Source: Eubacteriales bacterium
GTDB taxonomy: Bacteria > Bacillota > Clostridia > Christensenellales > CAG-138
Length of the DNA: 64,000 nt
Assembly: GCA_021373115.1 (NCBI GenBank)
Contig: JAJFTI010000020.1
Location: 120,370-184,369 of the forward strand
Direction: 5' to 3'
In this document: piece by piece, positions 52,681-62,566 of the stretch
Layout of the letters: every line of letters starts with the position of its first letter
Numbering within the stretch: the stretch's first letter is position 1
Notes under the pieces: generated by a model
The model's database searches: none
The model's input: the letters and a program-made list of their open reading frames with translations, nothing else
Told to the model about the DNA's origin: nothing
Program-made: the position numbers and the translations under genes

Positions 52681-54009
52681 ATGCAAAAACCATTGGTAGC
52701 AATCGTAGGGCGCCCGAACGTCGGAAAATCGACGCTCTTTAACCGACTGGTCGGGCGGCGCGTTGCGATTGTGGAGGATACGCCGGGCGTAACGAGAGAC
52801 CGGATCTATCAGGATGCGGACTGGCTGAACTATGCGTTTACGTTGATCGACACGGGCGGAATCGAACCCGCGAACGAGGACATCATTGCACAGCAAATGC
52901 GCCGTCAGGCGGAGCTTGCCATTGAGACGGCGGACGTTATCATCTTTCTGGTGGACGGAAGGGAAGGCCTGACCAGCGCGGATACGGACGTTGCCGAAAT
53001 TCTGCGCCGCTCCAAGAAGCCGGTCGTACTCGCGGTTAACAAGGTGGATACGCCGAAGCTGGAAGAGGCGATGTATGAATTCTATGCGCTGGGGCTGGGC
53101 GATCCGTTTACCGTTTCCGCCGCGCAGGGGCTGGGATTGGGCGACTTGTTGGACGAGGTAGTACGCGACTTTCCGAAGGATCTGGAGGAAGAAAAGACCG
53201 AACGGATCAATCTTGCGGTGGTTGGCAAGCCGAACGTGGGGAAATCCAGTCTCGTTAACGCGTTGCTTGGCGAAGAACGAACGATTGTGAGCGAAATACC
53301 GGGTACGACGCGGGACTCCATCGACACGCCGTTTGAGCGTAATGGTCGCTCATATACAATTGTGGATACTGCGGGTATCCGCCGGAAGCGCAGCGTGGAG
53401 GATGAAACCATTGAGCGCTACAGCGTCATCCGTTCGCTCGCGGCGATCCGGCGCGCGGACGTGGTGTTGATTGTCTGCGACGCAAGCCAGGGGCTGAGCG
53501 AGCAGGACGTTCGCATTGCGGGTTATGCGCACGAGGAAGGCAAGGCGAGCGTGCTCATTGTGAACAAGTGGGATTTGATCGAAAAGGATACCCATACGAT
53601 GAATCGCTTCAAGAAGGATCTCGGCACGGATCTTTCCTTCATGAGCTACGTGCCGATGCTGTTTATTTCCGCCAAGAACGGGCAGCGCGTCAATAAAGTG
53701 CTCGAAGCGGTTGACGATTCTTTTGAGCAGAGCCGCCGCCGGATTCCAACCGGACAGCTCAACGACGTGGTCAGCGAAGCGGTCGCCATGAACGAACCGC
53801 CCTCGGACAAGGGGCGTACGATGAAGATCTATTATGCCACGCAGGCCTCCGTTCAGCCGCCGACGTTCATCATCTTCGTGAATGATGCGGAGCTGCTGCA
53901 TTTTTCCTATGAACGGTATCTGGAGAACTACTTTCGCAAATCCTTCGGGTTCGAAGGCACACCGATACGGTTGTTCTTCCGCAATCGAAAGAAGGACAAC
54001 GAGGAATGA
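52681..54009 (+). CDS. der: Ribosome-assembly GTPase Der (EngA)
   Basis: 442 residues with two GTPase domains in tandem ([11 protein letters not shown] near 10, [11 protein letters not shown] near 182; DTGG and DTAG; NKVD and NKWD) and a KH-like C-terminus. Needed for 50S subunit maturation. TAGGAG lies seven bases ahead of ATG. It overlaps plsY by four bases. Confidence 0.98.
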   Translation: MQKPLVAIVGRPNVGKSTLFNRLVGRRVAIVEDTPGVTRDRIYQDADWLNYAFTLIDTGGIEPANEDIIAQQMRRQAELAIETADVIIFLVDGREGLTSADTDVAEILRRSKKPVVLAVNKVDTPKLEEAMYEFYALGLGDPFTVSAAQGLGLGDLLDEVVRDFPKDLEEEKTERINLAVVGKPNVGKSSLVNALLGEERTIVSEIPGTTRDSIDTPFERNGRSYTIVDTAGIRRKRSVEDETIERYSVIRSLAAIRRADVVLIVCDASQGLSEQDVRIAGYAHEEGKASVLIVNKWDLIEKDTHTMNRFKKDLGTDLSFMSYVPMLFISAKNGQRVNKVLEAVDDSFEQSRRRIPTGQLNDVVSEAVAMNEPPSDKGRTMKIYYATQASVQPPTFIIFVNDAELLHFSYERYLENYFRKSFGFEGTPIRLFFRNRKKDNEE

Positions 54010-54635
54010 TATTCTTTACCGGACTCTGGACGCTCCAATTTTGGACGGCTCTTATTTGCGTGCTTGCGGGATATCTGCTGGGCAATATTCAAACCGCAAT
54101 CATCGTCAGCCGCGCGTATTTTCACGACGACGTGCGCAACCACGGCAGCGGTAACGCGGGCAGCACGAATATGGTGCGCGTATTCGGCTACGGTCCTGGA
54201 ACGATCACGTTTGCGGGCGATTTTTTGAAAGCGTTTCTCGGCATTCTCGCGGGACAGCTCGTCTGCGGCGTCATCGGCGGGTATCTTGCCGGCCTTTTCG
54301 TGGTAATTGGACACTGCTGGCCTGTTTTTGCCGGATTTCGCGGGGGAAAGGGCGTTGCCTCCTCCTACAGCATTGCGATCTGGACGTTCCCGCTTGGCGC
54401 TCTACTTGCGGTAGCCGTTGGAGCGGCCATACTGCTGTTCCAAAAAAAGATGTCGCTGATGTCCCTCGCGGCAATTCTGCTGTTTTTTATCGCAACGCTC
54501 GTGCTTCGGCTTAGCGATCTGCCGCTTGTGATCCTCGCGGGACTGCTTGCGATCATCGTTTACGTTCGGCACATCGATAACATACAGCGGTTGATTCACG
54601 GCGAGGAACAGCGGCTTCGCAAGGAAGGCAAATAA
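54006..54635 (+). CDS. plsY: Glycerol-3-phosphate acyltransferase PlsY
   Basis: 209 residues with five membrane helices. Transfers acyl groups from acyl-phosphate to glycerol-3-phosphate, the first step of phospholipid synthesis. [24 protein letters not shown] and [19 protein letters not shown] match the three active-site motifs. The ATG overlaps the der stop. It ends at a perfect terminator shared with the lysine operon. Confidence 0.97.
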   Translation: MIFFTGLWTLQFWTALICVLAGYLLGNIQTAIIVSRAYFHDDVRNHGSGNAGSTNMVRVFGYGPGTITFAGDFLKAFLGILAGQLVCGVIGGYLAGLFVVIGHCWPVFAGFRGGKGVASSYSIAIWTFPLGALLAVAVGAAILLFQKKMSLMSLAAILLFFIATLVLRLSDLPLVILAGLLAIIVYVRHIDNIQRLIHGEEQRLRKEGK

Positions 54636-54640
54636 GCAGA

Positions 54641-54672
54641 AAAAAGCGCTTCCGCTGCCGGAAGCGCTTTTT
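54641..54672. terminator. Bidirectional terminator between plsY and dapB
   Basis: Perfect 14-pair stem: AAAAAGCGCTTCCG (54641-54654), CTGC loop, complement at 54659-54672; A-run and T-run serve both strands. Confidence 0.92.
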
Positions 54673-54685
54673 GATACCTGCAGAT

Positions 54686-55912
54686 TCAGCCGATCCTGAA
54701 TTGACGCTTGATCTCTTCGGAAGCGAGAATCGCGTTAACCGCGTCCACGCAGAACTCAATCCGCGTTTCGCTTGTCGTAATCAGCCATACGTGGATGTTT
54801 GCCTTGCGCAGCGAAGAGAAGAGCTGGGACGCAACGCCGTGCTGCAATGCCATGCCAGAACCTTCCAGCGTGAACTTCGTTAAGTCGCCGCGCGCGCGAA
54901 TCGTGCAACCGTAGCCGTTTCGGGTCAATTCGTTCAGCGCGTTCAGCGCTTCGGTCAGGTCCGATTCGTTCAGTGAAAAGCCGATGCTCAGGCTCTGCTC
55001 GTCCGGCTCGGAACAGGCGATCATATCCACAAATACGTTGCGCTCGGCAATCGCGTCGAACACGCGGGACGCAAACGCATCCTCCTTGGCAAACGAGCGG
55101 ACCACGACAACCGCCTGCTTTTCCAGCGATATGAGGCGGGAGGCCGCGTCGTGCTCGCTGACGACGTTTTTCATATTGAACAGGCCGTTTGCTTTGCCAA
55201 TCAGAAATTTAGCGGCGCGGAGCGCGCCCTGCGCGAACACCTGCTTGCTGAATGCGCGATGGCTGATCTCCAGAATCTCGTCGTTGCCGATAAACTGGAC
55301 CTGATGCTCGCCAACCACGGTTCCGCCGCGGACGGAATGGATGCCGATTTCGGTGTCCGTGCGGCGTTTGTTCTTTTCGTGCCGCCCGTAGACGAACTCT
55401 TCCTCCTCCGGCGAGATGGAGGCGATGGCGTTGGCCAGCATCAGCGCGGTTCCGCTGGGGCTGTCAACCTTTTTCCGGTGGTGCGTTTCGATAATCTCAA
55501 CATCAAAATTCGTGCCGAGCGTCGAAGCCGCGAGCTGTACGAGTTCCAGCTGAAGGTTCACGCCTAGCGACATATTCCCCGTTTGAAAGACGGGAATATG
55601 CTCGGCGGCAGAGCGGATGAGCTTATATTCGCGCTCGCCAAGCCCGGTTGTTCCAATCACAACGGGCATGCTCTTTTCCAGCGCATAGCGAAGGATATCC
55701 GGTGTGGTCGCTGGAACGGAGAAATCGATTATTACGTCCGCCGGCTGGGCAACGTCGTCCAGCTTTTTATAAACGGGGCAGGCAAACGTTCCAGGACAAT
55801 CGCAGGGGTCAATACCGGCTACGACGGAAAAAGCGCCGCTCTGCGCTTGAACAGCTGCATATACGGCGCGTCCCATTTGACCGCAGATTCCGTTGAGGAT
55901 AACAGAAATCAT
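54686..55912 (-). CDS. dapB: Dihydrodipicolinate reductase fused to tandem ACT domains
   Basis: 408 residues, against about 250 for normal DapB. Residues 1-250 are a complete enzyme: NICGQMGR-type NAD(P)H loop, GTTG, ETHHRKKVDSPSGTA with catalytic His/Lys, and HRAFSKQVFAQGALRAAKFL. Residues about 265-405 are two ACT modules that read like the aspartokinase regulatory part: AVVVVRSFAKED, then FTLEGSGMALQHGVASQLFSSLRKANIHVWLITTSETRIEFCVD. Aspartokinase uses these to bind lysine. The fusion in one uninterrupted frame suggests lysine or threonine control of this step. The gene closes asd-dapA-dapB. Confidence 0.93.
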   Translation of the reverse strand: MISVILNGICGQMGRAVYAAVQAQSGAFSVVAGIDPCDCPGTFACPVYKKLDDVAQPADVIIDFSVPATTPDILRYALEKSMPVVIGTTGLGEREYKLIRSAAEHIPVFQTGNMSLGVNLQLELVQLAASTLGTNFDVEIIETHHRKKVDSPSGTALMLANAIASISPEEEEFVYGRHEKNKRRTDTEIGIHSVRGGTVVGEHQVQFIGNDEILEISHRAFSKQVFAQGALRAAKFLIGKANGLFNMKNVVSEHDAASRLISLEKQAVVVVRSFAKEDAFASRVFDAIAERNVFVDMIACSEPDEQSLSIGFSLNESDLTEALNALNELTRNGYGCTIRARGDLTKFTLEGSGMALQHGVASQLFSSLRKANIHVWLITTSETRIEFCVDAVNAILASEEIKRQFRIG

Positions 55913-55943
55913 TTGCGTCCTCCAAGATAATGTTCGAAACGGG

Positions 55944-56819
55944 TTAAATCAGTTCGTAATTCTTCAGCGTTTCCTCAATGAGCCGCATGCTCGCGGGAGC
56001 GGGGGGTACGAGCGGCAGCCGCACGTCCGGTTCGCAGAGCTGCATCAGCCCCATCATGGCTTTCAGCGGAATCGGGTTTACCTCGCAGAACGCCGCTTTC
56101 CAGATCGGGATGAGCTGAAGCTGCAGTTCGCGCGCGAGCTTGAGATCGCCTTTGAAGAACGCTTCGCAGAGCGCATGCATCTCGCCGGGAACGATGTTCG
56201 CAATAGTCGAGATAACACCCTTGCCGCCGATGCTGAGCACGGGAAGAACGTGGTCGTCGTTGCCGGAATAGATATCGCACTGCGGGCAGAGCGCGGCAAT
56301 GTTGACGATCTGCTCGATGTTTCCGCTGGCTTCTTTGGTGCCGACAATGTTTTTATGCGTGCAGAGCTCCGCCATGGTTTGCGGCAGGACATTCAGCCCC
56401 GTACGGGAAGGCACGTTGTAAACGATAATCGGGGTGTCCACGGCGTCCGCAACGGTGAAATAGTGACGGATCAAACCGGATTGCGTTGTTTTGTTGTAGT
56501 AGGGGGTAACGACGAGCAGACCGTCCACACCGATCGCTTCGGCGGATTTGCTGTTGGCAATTACCTCCTCGGTGTTGTTTCCGCCGGTGCTGGCAATGAC
56601 CGGCACCCGCCCGTTGACGCGCTCAACGACGAATTGAATGATACTCAAACGCTCGTCGAGCGAGAGAGTGGAGCTTTCGCCGGTAGTGGCCGCGCAAACG
56701 ATCGCGTCCGTGCGATTTGCAATCTGCAGTTCAATTAATCTGGTAAATGCCGTAAAGTCAATCGAACCCTTTTGAAACGGTGTTACGATTGCAACGGCGC
56801 TGCCGCGAAAGATGGACAT
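55944..56819 (-). CDS. dapA: 4-Hydroxy-tetrahydrodipicolinate synthase
   Basis: Condenses pyruvate with aspartate semialdehyde, first committed step to lysine and diaminopimelate. 291 residues with AATTGESSTL, NVPSRTGLN (Tyr/Arg site) and the Schiff-base Lys in GTKEASGN (near 160). It starts six bases after the asd stop. Bacterial DapA is usually feedback-inhibited by lysine in Gram-negatives but often not in Firmicutes, which makes the downstream DapB-ACT fusion relevant. Confidence 0.97.
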   Translation of the reverse strand: MSIFRGSAVAIVTPFQKGSIDFTAFTRLIELQIANRTDAIVCAATTGESSTLSLDERLSIIQFVVERVNGRVPVIASTGGNNTEEVIANSKSAEAIGVDGLLVVTPYYNKTTQSGLIRHYFTVADAVDTPIIVYNVPSRTGLNVLPQTMAELCTHKNIVGTKEASGNIEQIVNIAALCPQCDIYSGNDDHVLPVLSIGGKGVISTIANIVPGEMHALCEAFFKGDLKLARELQLQLIPIWKAAFCEVNPIPLKAMMGLMQLCEPDVRLPLVPPAPASMRLIEETLKNYELI

Positions 56820-56825
56820 AGCTGT

Positions 56826-57842
56826 TTACGCCTCCCACTGACGAATGAGTTCCTGCGCAATCTGAACGGCGTTGGTCGCCGCGCCCTTGCGGATGTTGTC
56901 CGCAACGCACCAGAAGTTTATGCCGTTTTCCACGGAGAAATCGCGGCGGAGGCGACCGACATACACGGGGTCGGTATCCGCGGCAAGAATCGGCATGGGA
57001 TAGAGGCCCTTTTCCGGATTGTCCTGAACGATCAAGCCTTCCGTATGCTCCCAGAGCGAACGGATATCCGCCAGTTCAAATGGCTTTTCCAGTTCTGCGT
57101 TGATGCTTTCGCTGTGTCCGTGGAACACCGGAACGCGAACGGTGGTCGCCGTGACGCGGAGGTTCGGCAGGCCGAGGATCTTGCGCGTTTCGTCGACCAT
57201 TTTCTGTTCTTCCTTCGTGTAGCCGGTGTCGAGGAACACGTCGATCTGCGGAAGCACGTTTCCGGCGATCGGGTGCGGGAACTTCTTGGGCGCTTCGCCC
57301 TTGAGTCCGTTCTCGAGGTCGCTGTAGCCGCCCATGCCCGCGCCGGATACCGCCTGATAGGTCGAATAAATGATGCGCTTGAGGCCGTATTTATCCGATA
57401 GCGGTTTGAGCGGAACCATCGCCTGAATCGTCGAGCAGTTCGGATTGGCAATGATTCCCTTGTTCTTGTATTGCGGAATCGTGTGCGCGTTTACTTCGGG
57501 AACGACGAGCGGAACGTCCGGATCCATACGCCAGGTGCTGGAGTTATCAATGACCACCGCGCCGGACGCGGCGACGATGGGCGCAAAAATCTTGGAGGTG
57601 CCGCCGCCGGCGGAGAACAGAGCAATATCCACGCCAAGATCTTTGAATGCGGTTTCGGTCAGTTCACGGACGGTATGTTTTTTCCCCATAAACTCAACGG
57701 TAGTGCCCGCGCTGCGTGCGGAGGCGAAGAGGAAATATTCCGATACCGGGAGCTTGCGCTCTTCCAGTACGCGGAGAAACATTCTGCCGACCATGCCCGT
57801 GGCACCGACAACTGCGATCTTGTACTGCTTCATGGTAGTCAT
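56826..57842 (-). CDS. asd: Aspartate-semialdehyde dehydrogenase
   Basis: 338 residues. Reduces aspartyl phosphate to aspartate semialdehyde. NADP loop VVGATGMVGRMF, catalytic Cys in NPNCSTIQ (near 131) and the HGHSESIN block with His (near 245). Start at 57842 or at a second ATG three codons on (57833); neither has a strong ribosome site. A strong promoter lies about 50 bases upstream. First gene of the lysine operon. Confidence 0.96.
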   Translation of the reverse strand: MTTMKQYKIAVVGATGMVGRMFLRVLEERKLPVSEYFLFASARSAGTTVEFMGKKHTVRELTETAFKDLGVDIALFSAGGGTSKIFAPIVAASGAVVIDNSSTWRMDPDVPLVVPEVNAHTIPQYKNKGIIANPNCSTIQAMVPLKPLSDKYGLKRIIYSTYQAVSGAGMGGYSDLENGLKGEAPKKFPHPIAGNVLPQIDVFLDTGYTKEEQKMVDETRKILGLPNLRVTATTVRVPVFHGHSESINAELEKPFELADIRSLWEHTEGLIVQDNPEKGLYPMPILAADTDPVYVGRLRRDFSVENGINFWCVADNIRKGAATNAVQIAQELIRQWEA

Positions 57843-57892
57843 GTTAGCGGTCTCGAAAAGAAGAGAACGCTACCTTTCTTATAGTTAGACTG

Positions 57893-57921
57893 ATTTTAAT
57901 CAATATCCTTGGGTTTGTCAA
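57893..57921 (-). promoter_or_regulatory. Promoter of asd-dapA-dapB
   Basis: Minus-strand TTGACA (57921-57916), 17-base spacer, TAAAAT (57898-57893). The leader of about 45 bases is too short for a lysine riboswitch or T-box, so no RNA-level lysine control is visible. Confidence 0.85.
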
Positions 57922-57949
57922 ATCGCGAAAACGATATACGAGGATATAT

Positions 57950-57978
57950 TTGTCAGAATTGCATTTCTGATGTAAAAT
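57950..57978 (+). promoter_or_regulatory. Promoter of the methyltransferase-to-apgM group
   Basis: TTGTCA (57950-57955), 17-base spacer, TAAAAT (57973-57978) preceded by TG. It diverges from the asd promoter, with 28 bases between the two -35 boxes. Confidence 0.8.
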
Positions 57979-58015
57979 AAAAAACTAAACGCTGTGTATC
58001 CTGGAAGGGCGCAAT

Positions 58016-58786
58016 ATGACCGAAGAGTACGGAAAGTTTGCCGAAGTTTACGACCTGCTGATGCAGGACGTTCCGTATGCCGCATGGTCGCGCTATCTGA
58101 CCGGACTGCTTTCCGCGCACGGCGTTGCTCCCGGAGACCGCGTTCTGGACTGCGCCTGCGGAACAGGCGCGTTTGCCATCCGGTTTGCGCAGGCGGGATA
58201 TTCCGTAACCGGCTGCGACCGTTCGCCGGAGATGCTGGCCATTGCGCAGGAAAAGGCGCGGAAGGCGGGGCTTTCGATACCGTTCGTGCAGCAGGATATG
58301 CGTGAATTGGACTTGCACCGCCCGGTTTCCGCCGTCAACTGCGCCTGCGACGGAGTGAACTATCTGCTTGCTAACGAGGATACGGCCGCTTTTTTCGGGA
58401 GCGCGAACCGCGCGCTCATACCGGGCGGGCTGTTGCTTTTTGACGTATCTTCCGCCTATAAACTGGAGCATATTCTGGGCGGACATACCTTTGGCGACGA
58501 CACGAAAGGCTGCACCTACCTTTGGCGGAATCATTTTGATCCAAATTCATGTTTGCTTGAAATGAAACTTGCTTTTTTCCGGACAAAGGAAAGCGGCGAA
58601 TATTCGCGTTTTGACGAGCGGCACATACAGCGTGCGCATACGGTGGAAGAACTGCGTGCGGCGCTGCGATTGGCCGGATTTGAAATCGAAGAGGTGTTCG
58701 GCTGGCCCGGACGCGAAGAACCAAAGCCGGAGAGCGAGCGGATTCAATTTGTAGCGAAAAAGCGCGCGGCGTCCACCGAAAAATGA
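58016..58786 (+). CDS. Class I SAM-dependent methyltransferase
   Basis: 256 residues. The SAM-binding motif I is VLDCACGTGAFAIRFAQAG (near 40-58), with GCDRSPEMLAIAQEKA following; the C-terminal cap begins near 150. The family is the YqeM-like group of small-molecule methyltransferases. GGAAGGG lies six bases ahead of ATG. It leads a plus-strand chain ending in apgM. The acceptor cannot be told. Confidence 0.88.
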   Translation: MTEEYGKFAEVYDLLMQDVPYAAWSRYLTGLLSAHGVAPGDRVLDCACGTGAFAIRFAQAGYSVTGCDRSPEMLAIAQEKARKAGLSIPFVQQDMRELDLHRPVSAVNCACDGVNYLLANEDTAAFFGSANRALIPGGLLLFDVSSAYKLEHILGGHTFGDDTKGCTYLWRNHFDPNSCLLEMKLAFFRTKESGEYSRFDERHIQRAHTVEELRAALRLAGFEIEEVFGWPGREEPKPESERIQFVAKKRAASTEK

Positions 58787-58810
58787 ACAGAAAGAGACAA
58801 CGGTTTACGA

Positions 58811-59749
58811 ATGAATGATCCTGTGCTTTCCTACCGGCCGAAACGGAGCGACCGGCTGATCCAATGCGTTGCGGCAAGCGGCATGATTCGCGTCGTGCTG
58901 ATTGACGGCACGAATCTCGTGAAAGAAGCGCGCCGCGTCCACGGGCTGTCGCGCGTCGCAACCGCTGCGCTCGGCAGACAACTGATGATGACCGCCATCA
59001 TGGCTGCGGATTTAAAGGGCTGCGACGACCTGATATCAACAGTTATAAAAGGGGACGGTCCCGCCGGAACCATGATCTGCACCGGCAACAGCCGCGTCGA
59101 AGTGAAGGGCTCTGTGCTGAACGGAGACGTGGAGCTTCCGCCTACCCCGGAGGGGAAGCTGGATGTTGGCGGTTTCGTCGGGCACAACGGAAAACTCTCG
59201 GTCATTCGCGACATGGGCTTGAAGGAGCCGTACACCGGTTTGTGCAATCTGGTTTCCGGTGAAATCGCCATTGACTTTGCGAACTATTACGCGGCCAGCC
59301 TGCAGCGTCCGGCACTCGTCTATCTCGGCGTACGCGAGGACGCGAAGAACGGCAATGTCCGTGCGGCGGCGGGTATATTTGCCGAACCGCTGCCTGGATG
59401 CCCGGACGAGGAAATCGACCGGCTGCAGTCGCTGAGCGAACCGATTGCGGGTCTGTCCGAGCGGATGGACGCGGGAGAAACGCTGGATTCCTTTCTAATG
59501 CGTGTGTTCGAACCCCTGAAAATAGAAAAGGTCGGTGAATGCGAGCCAAAGTACGTCTGCGACTGCACGCGTCAGCGCGTGGAAAGAGCGCTGATCTCGC
59601 TGGGCCGCGCGGAAATGAACGATATGATCGAACAGGATCACGGCGCCGAAGTAAGCTGCCGTTTTTGCGACCGAATCTACCATTTTACACAGGAAGAACT
59701 GGAACGACTGCTTGAGAGCGCGACCACGAAAAAAGATGAAACAAAATAA
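58811..59749 (+). CDS. hslO: Hsp33 redox-regulated chaperone
   Basis: 312 residues. Hsp33 holds unfolding proteins during oxidative stress, switched on when its zinc cysteines oxidise. The zinc site CDC...CRFC (C-x-C-x27-C-x2-C, near 257-290) is intact, and GPAGTMICTGN and GYV-like substrate surface blocks precede it. Its last 14 bases overlap the following TPR gene. Confidence 0.96.
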   Translation: MNDPVLSYRPKRSDRLIQCVAASGMIRVVLIDGTNLVKEARRVHGLSRVATAALGRQLMMTAIMAADLKGCDDLISTVIKGDGPAGTMICTGNSRVEVKGSVLNGDVELPPTPEGKLDVGGFVGHNGKLSVIRDMGLKEPYTGLCNLVSGEIAIDFANYYAASLQRPALVYLGVREDAKNGNVRAAAGIFAEPLPGCPDEEIDRLQSLSEPIAGLSERMDAGETLDSFLMRVFEPLKIEKVGECEPKYVCDCTRQRVERALISLGRAEMNDMIEQDHGAEVSCRFCDRIYHFTQEELERLLESATTKKDETK

Positions 59750-61457
59750 AAACGGAAAAGTAATACCCTTTACACAAAACGCTGTCTTCTATATGAAGCG
59801 CGGCGCAAAGGAACTGGAAAAGAACGACTATATCGCGGCGATTGCGAAATACCGCGAGGCATATGAGCGCGCGCCGGAAGATCCGGAAATCTCGATTGCG
59901 CTGGCGGAGATTCTCAGCCAGATGCAGCGGTTTGAGGAGAGCAACCGGATTTTGCATCAACTGAACGCTTCCCTGGATAAAACGCCGCCGGAGTGCCACT
60001 TCGGGCTTGCCTGCAACTATTTTGGGCTGCAGGACTACGACAGCGCGGCGGATTGCCTGGAGGATTATCTGGAAGCGGAGCCGGACGGTCCCTTTGCCGC
60101 CGACGCGGAAGACTTTCTGGATCTGATCGAAGACGACGAAGCAATGTTTGAAGCAACCGGACTGAAAACGGACGATGATTATGAGGATAACGCCGTTTGC
60201 CGCTTTGCACGTTCGCTTCTTGCCAGCGGGGAGATTGCGTACGCGGTGGAGGAGCTGGAACACCGGATCGGGCAGTCGCCGGAATCCGTTAAGGTTCGCG
60301 AGCAGCTGACAATTGCGTACTTCTGCGCAAGCCGCGAGAGCGATGCAAGCGAAACCGCGCAAAAAATACTGGAAGAACTGCCGCATAACGTGATTGCAAA
60401 CAGTACGCTCGCGCTGATGGAATTTGAAAAGGGCGACCGCGAGAGCGCTGAAAAGAGGTTAAGCGCAATTGAGGATATTCGATTGCTCGACCCGGAGGAA
60501 CTGCACAGCGTCGCCGTTCTGCAGCTGGATTTGGGCAGGTATGAGGACGCGGAGAAGACGCTCGCGATTCTGCTGCAGCTGATGCCCTACGATGAAAACG
60601 TGCTGCATAAAGTCGGGTATGCGCGATTCATGCGGGGCGATTCGGACGGCGCAAAGGCCTGCTACCAGAAACTGCTTCGGATCGATCCGCACGACACGGT
60701 GGCGAAGTATTATCTCAACCAGTGCAAGCATACGGATGCGCCGCAAAAGAACAGCTCCGCTCGTTGGGCCATGCCCTATCAGGTACCGTTTGGAGAAGCA
60801 TTTCGGCGGCTGAACCACATCAACCGCATGCTCGCGCAGCCGCATGATCAACTGTACCGCACCTGGAATCAGGATACGGGCTTTCGCGATTTACTGGTCT
60901 GGGCAACAACGCTAACGGACGTCCGCGTGAAAAAGAGTATGCTTTCGCTCCTGTTTACCTTTGGGGACAAGCATGCAGAACGGATTTTGCGTGATTTCCT
61001 TCTGCGCACCGACCAGCCGGACGAGTTAAAGCGCGCGGTATTTGGCATGCTCAAACATCTGGAAGCGAAGGAGCCGTATCAGGCGTATCTGAACGGGCGC
61101 TGGATCAGCGGACACGTAAATCTGCTTGATCTGGACTATAAGATGCCGCAGTCCTATGAAAGCGTTATGCAGCTCATCATGCAGTACATGATGGGTAATT
61201 GCAGGGAGGAGTGCTCGACCGAGGCGGCGAACATCTTTCGCCGCTACATCGAGAGCTTGAATCGCAAATTTCCTCGCATCTCCGTCGCGCAGGAAATCTC
61301 GTTTGCCGCCGCGCTGGAATTCCTCGGCCGCAGGAATTGCGGCGAATCGGTTACGGAGGAAGAGATCGGCGAGATTTACCGCGTGACGAAACCGCGGCTT
61401 CGCAACGCAATTCTGAAGCTGGAACCGTTTGCTGCGGTACCGGAGGAGAAAGAATGA
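59736..61457 (+). CDS. TPR-repeat protein, unknown function
   Basis: 573 residues from the ATG at 59736, which lies inside the hslO end; upstream in-frame TTG lacks support. Residues about 22-350 are tandem tetratricopeptide repeats (for example DYIAAIAKYREAYERAPEDPEISIALAEIL, then LGRYEDAEKTLAILLQLMPYDENVLHKVGYARF). The last 220 residues are helical and not recognised. No signal or membrane segment, so cytoplasmic. It is coupled to hslO in front and to the rRNA methyltransferase behind (ATGA), suggesting a helper role in translation or stress; that is inference. Confidence 0.88.
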   Translation: MKQNKNGKVIPFTQNAVFYMKRGAKELEKNDYIAAIAKYREAYERAPEDPEISIALAEILSQMQRFEESNRILHQLNASLDKTPPECHFGLACNYFGLQDYDSAADCLEDYLEAEPDGPFAADAEDFLDLIEDDEAMFEATGLKTDDDYEDNAVCRFARSLLASGEIAYAVEELEHRIGQSPESVKVREQLTIAYFCASRESDASETAQKILEELPHNVIANSTLALMEFEKGDRESAEKRLSAIEDIRLLDPEELHSVAVLQLDLGRYEDAEKTLAILLQLMPYDENVLHKVGYARFMRGDSDGAKACYQKLLRIDPHDTVAKYYLNQCKHTDAPQKNSSARWAMPYQVPFGEAFRRLNHINRMLAQPHDQLYRTWNQDTGFRDLLVWATTLTDVRVKKSMLSLLFTFGDKHAERILRDFLLRTDQPDELKRAVFGMLKHLEAKEPYQAYLNGRWISGHVNLLDLDYKMPQSYESVMQLIMQYMMGNCREECSTEAANIFRRYIESLNRKFPRISVAQEISFAAALEFLGRRNCGESVTEEEIGEIYRVTKPRLRNAILKLEPFAAVPEEKE

Positions 61458-62566
61458 AGTTTATCGCAACCTGCAAACTTGGTCTGGAAGCGCTGGTAAC
61501 ACGCCAGCTGCATGATTTAGATGTTGAAGTACTGGAAACTTCGGATGCGCGGGTTACCTTTTCCGGAGGAGCCGACGCGATGATTCGCGCGCTGCTCTGG
61601 CTGCGAACGGCGGAACGGGTGCTGCTCGTTGCGGCGGAATTTGACGCGGAAACGTTTGACGATCTCTTTGAACAAACGAAGGCGGTCAACTGGAAGCAGT
61701 ACCTGAAACCGGAAACCAGCATTCACGTAACGGGCAAGTCCGCAAAGAGCACGCTGTTCTCCGTGAGCGACTGTCAAAGCATCGTAAAGAAGGCGATTAT
61801 CGAAAGCCTGAAAGCGGGCTACCGCAGAACGGCGATTCCGGAGGGTGGGGCGGAGATTATCGTTGAGGTCGGCATTCTTCGCAACCGCGTATCGCTTTGC
61901 CTGGACTGCTGCGGCGCGGGGCTTTCGCGCAGGGGATACCGAACCTATAATGTTGCCGCTCCGCTTTCGGAAACGCTTGGTGCGGCAATCGTCCTGCTTT
62001 CACGCTTTAAGCCGGATCTGCCCTTGGTGGATCCCATGTGCGGTTCCGGCACAATGCCGATTGAAGCTGCGATGATCGCGCAGAACGTAGCTCCCGGGCT
62101 TCTCCGCTCGTTTGCGGCGGAGAACTGGTGGTTCTTGGATCAGGGAATCTGGCTGCGCGAGCGCGAACAGGCTGCCGGAGCGCGAACCGACCATAAAATA
62201 GAAGTGCGCGGGTATGATATTGACGAACGCAGCATTGATCTTTGCAAGAAGCATGCGAAAAAGGCCGGGGTGTTTTGCGACTGGCGAGTGCGCGACATAA
62301 AGGATTTTTCCGAACAGGAGCAAAGCGGCGTCGTCGTGGTCAACCCGCCCTATGGCGAGCGGCTGCTGGAAAAGGAGCAGGTGCTGGCGCTTTACCGGCA
62401 GATGCGCCGCGTCTTTTCGGCTTATCCCGGATGGAGCGTCAACGTGTTTTCCGGCATGCGCGAATTCGAAACGGTCTACGGCAGGCGCGCGGATAAGCGA
62501 AGGAAGCTTACAAACGGCGGTATACCCTGTACGTTGTATCAATACTTTGGAGTAAGAGACCTATGA
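61454..62566 (+). CDS. THUMP-domain class I RNA methyltransferase (RlmL/YpsC-like)
   Basis: 370 residues from MKFIATCKLGLEALV at 61454. THUMP RNA-binding domain (about 1-155) followed by a SAM methyltransferase domain with LVDPMCGSGTMPIEAAM (motif I) and the N6-type catalytic NPPYGER (near 295). This is the YpsC/RlmL-N group that makes m2G in 23S rRNA; base specificity is inferred. Overlaps the TPR gene and apgM by four bases each. Confidence 0.93.
   Translation: MKFIATCKLGLEALVTRQLHDLDVEVLETSDARVTFSGGADAMIRALLWLRTAERVLLVAAEFDAETFDDLFEQTKAVNWKQYLKPETSIHVTGKSAKSTLFSVSDCQSIVKKAIIESLKAGYRRTAIPEGGAEIIVEVGILRNRVSLCLDCCGAGLSRRGYRTYNVAAPLSETLGAAIVLLSRFKPDLPLVDPMCGSGTMPIEAAMIAQNVAPGLLRSFAAENWWFLDQGIWLREREQAAGARTDHKIEVRGYDIDERSIDLCKKHAKKAGVFCDWRVRDIKDFSEQEQSGVVVVNPPYGERLLEKEQVLALYRQMRRVFSAYPGWSVNVFSGMREFETVYGRRADKRRKLTNGGIPCTLYQYFGVRDL

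Noticed and set aside
57843..57890. Lysine riboswitch or T-box ahead of asd
   Set aside because: The predicted leader is about 45 bases, too short for either.
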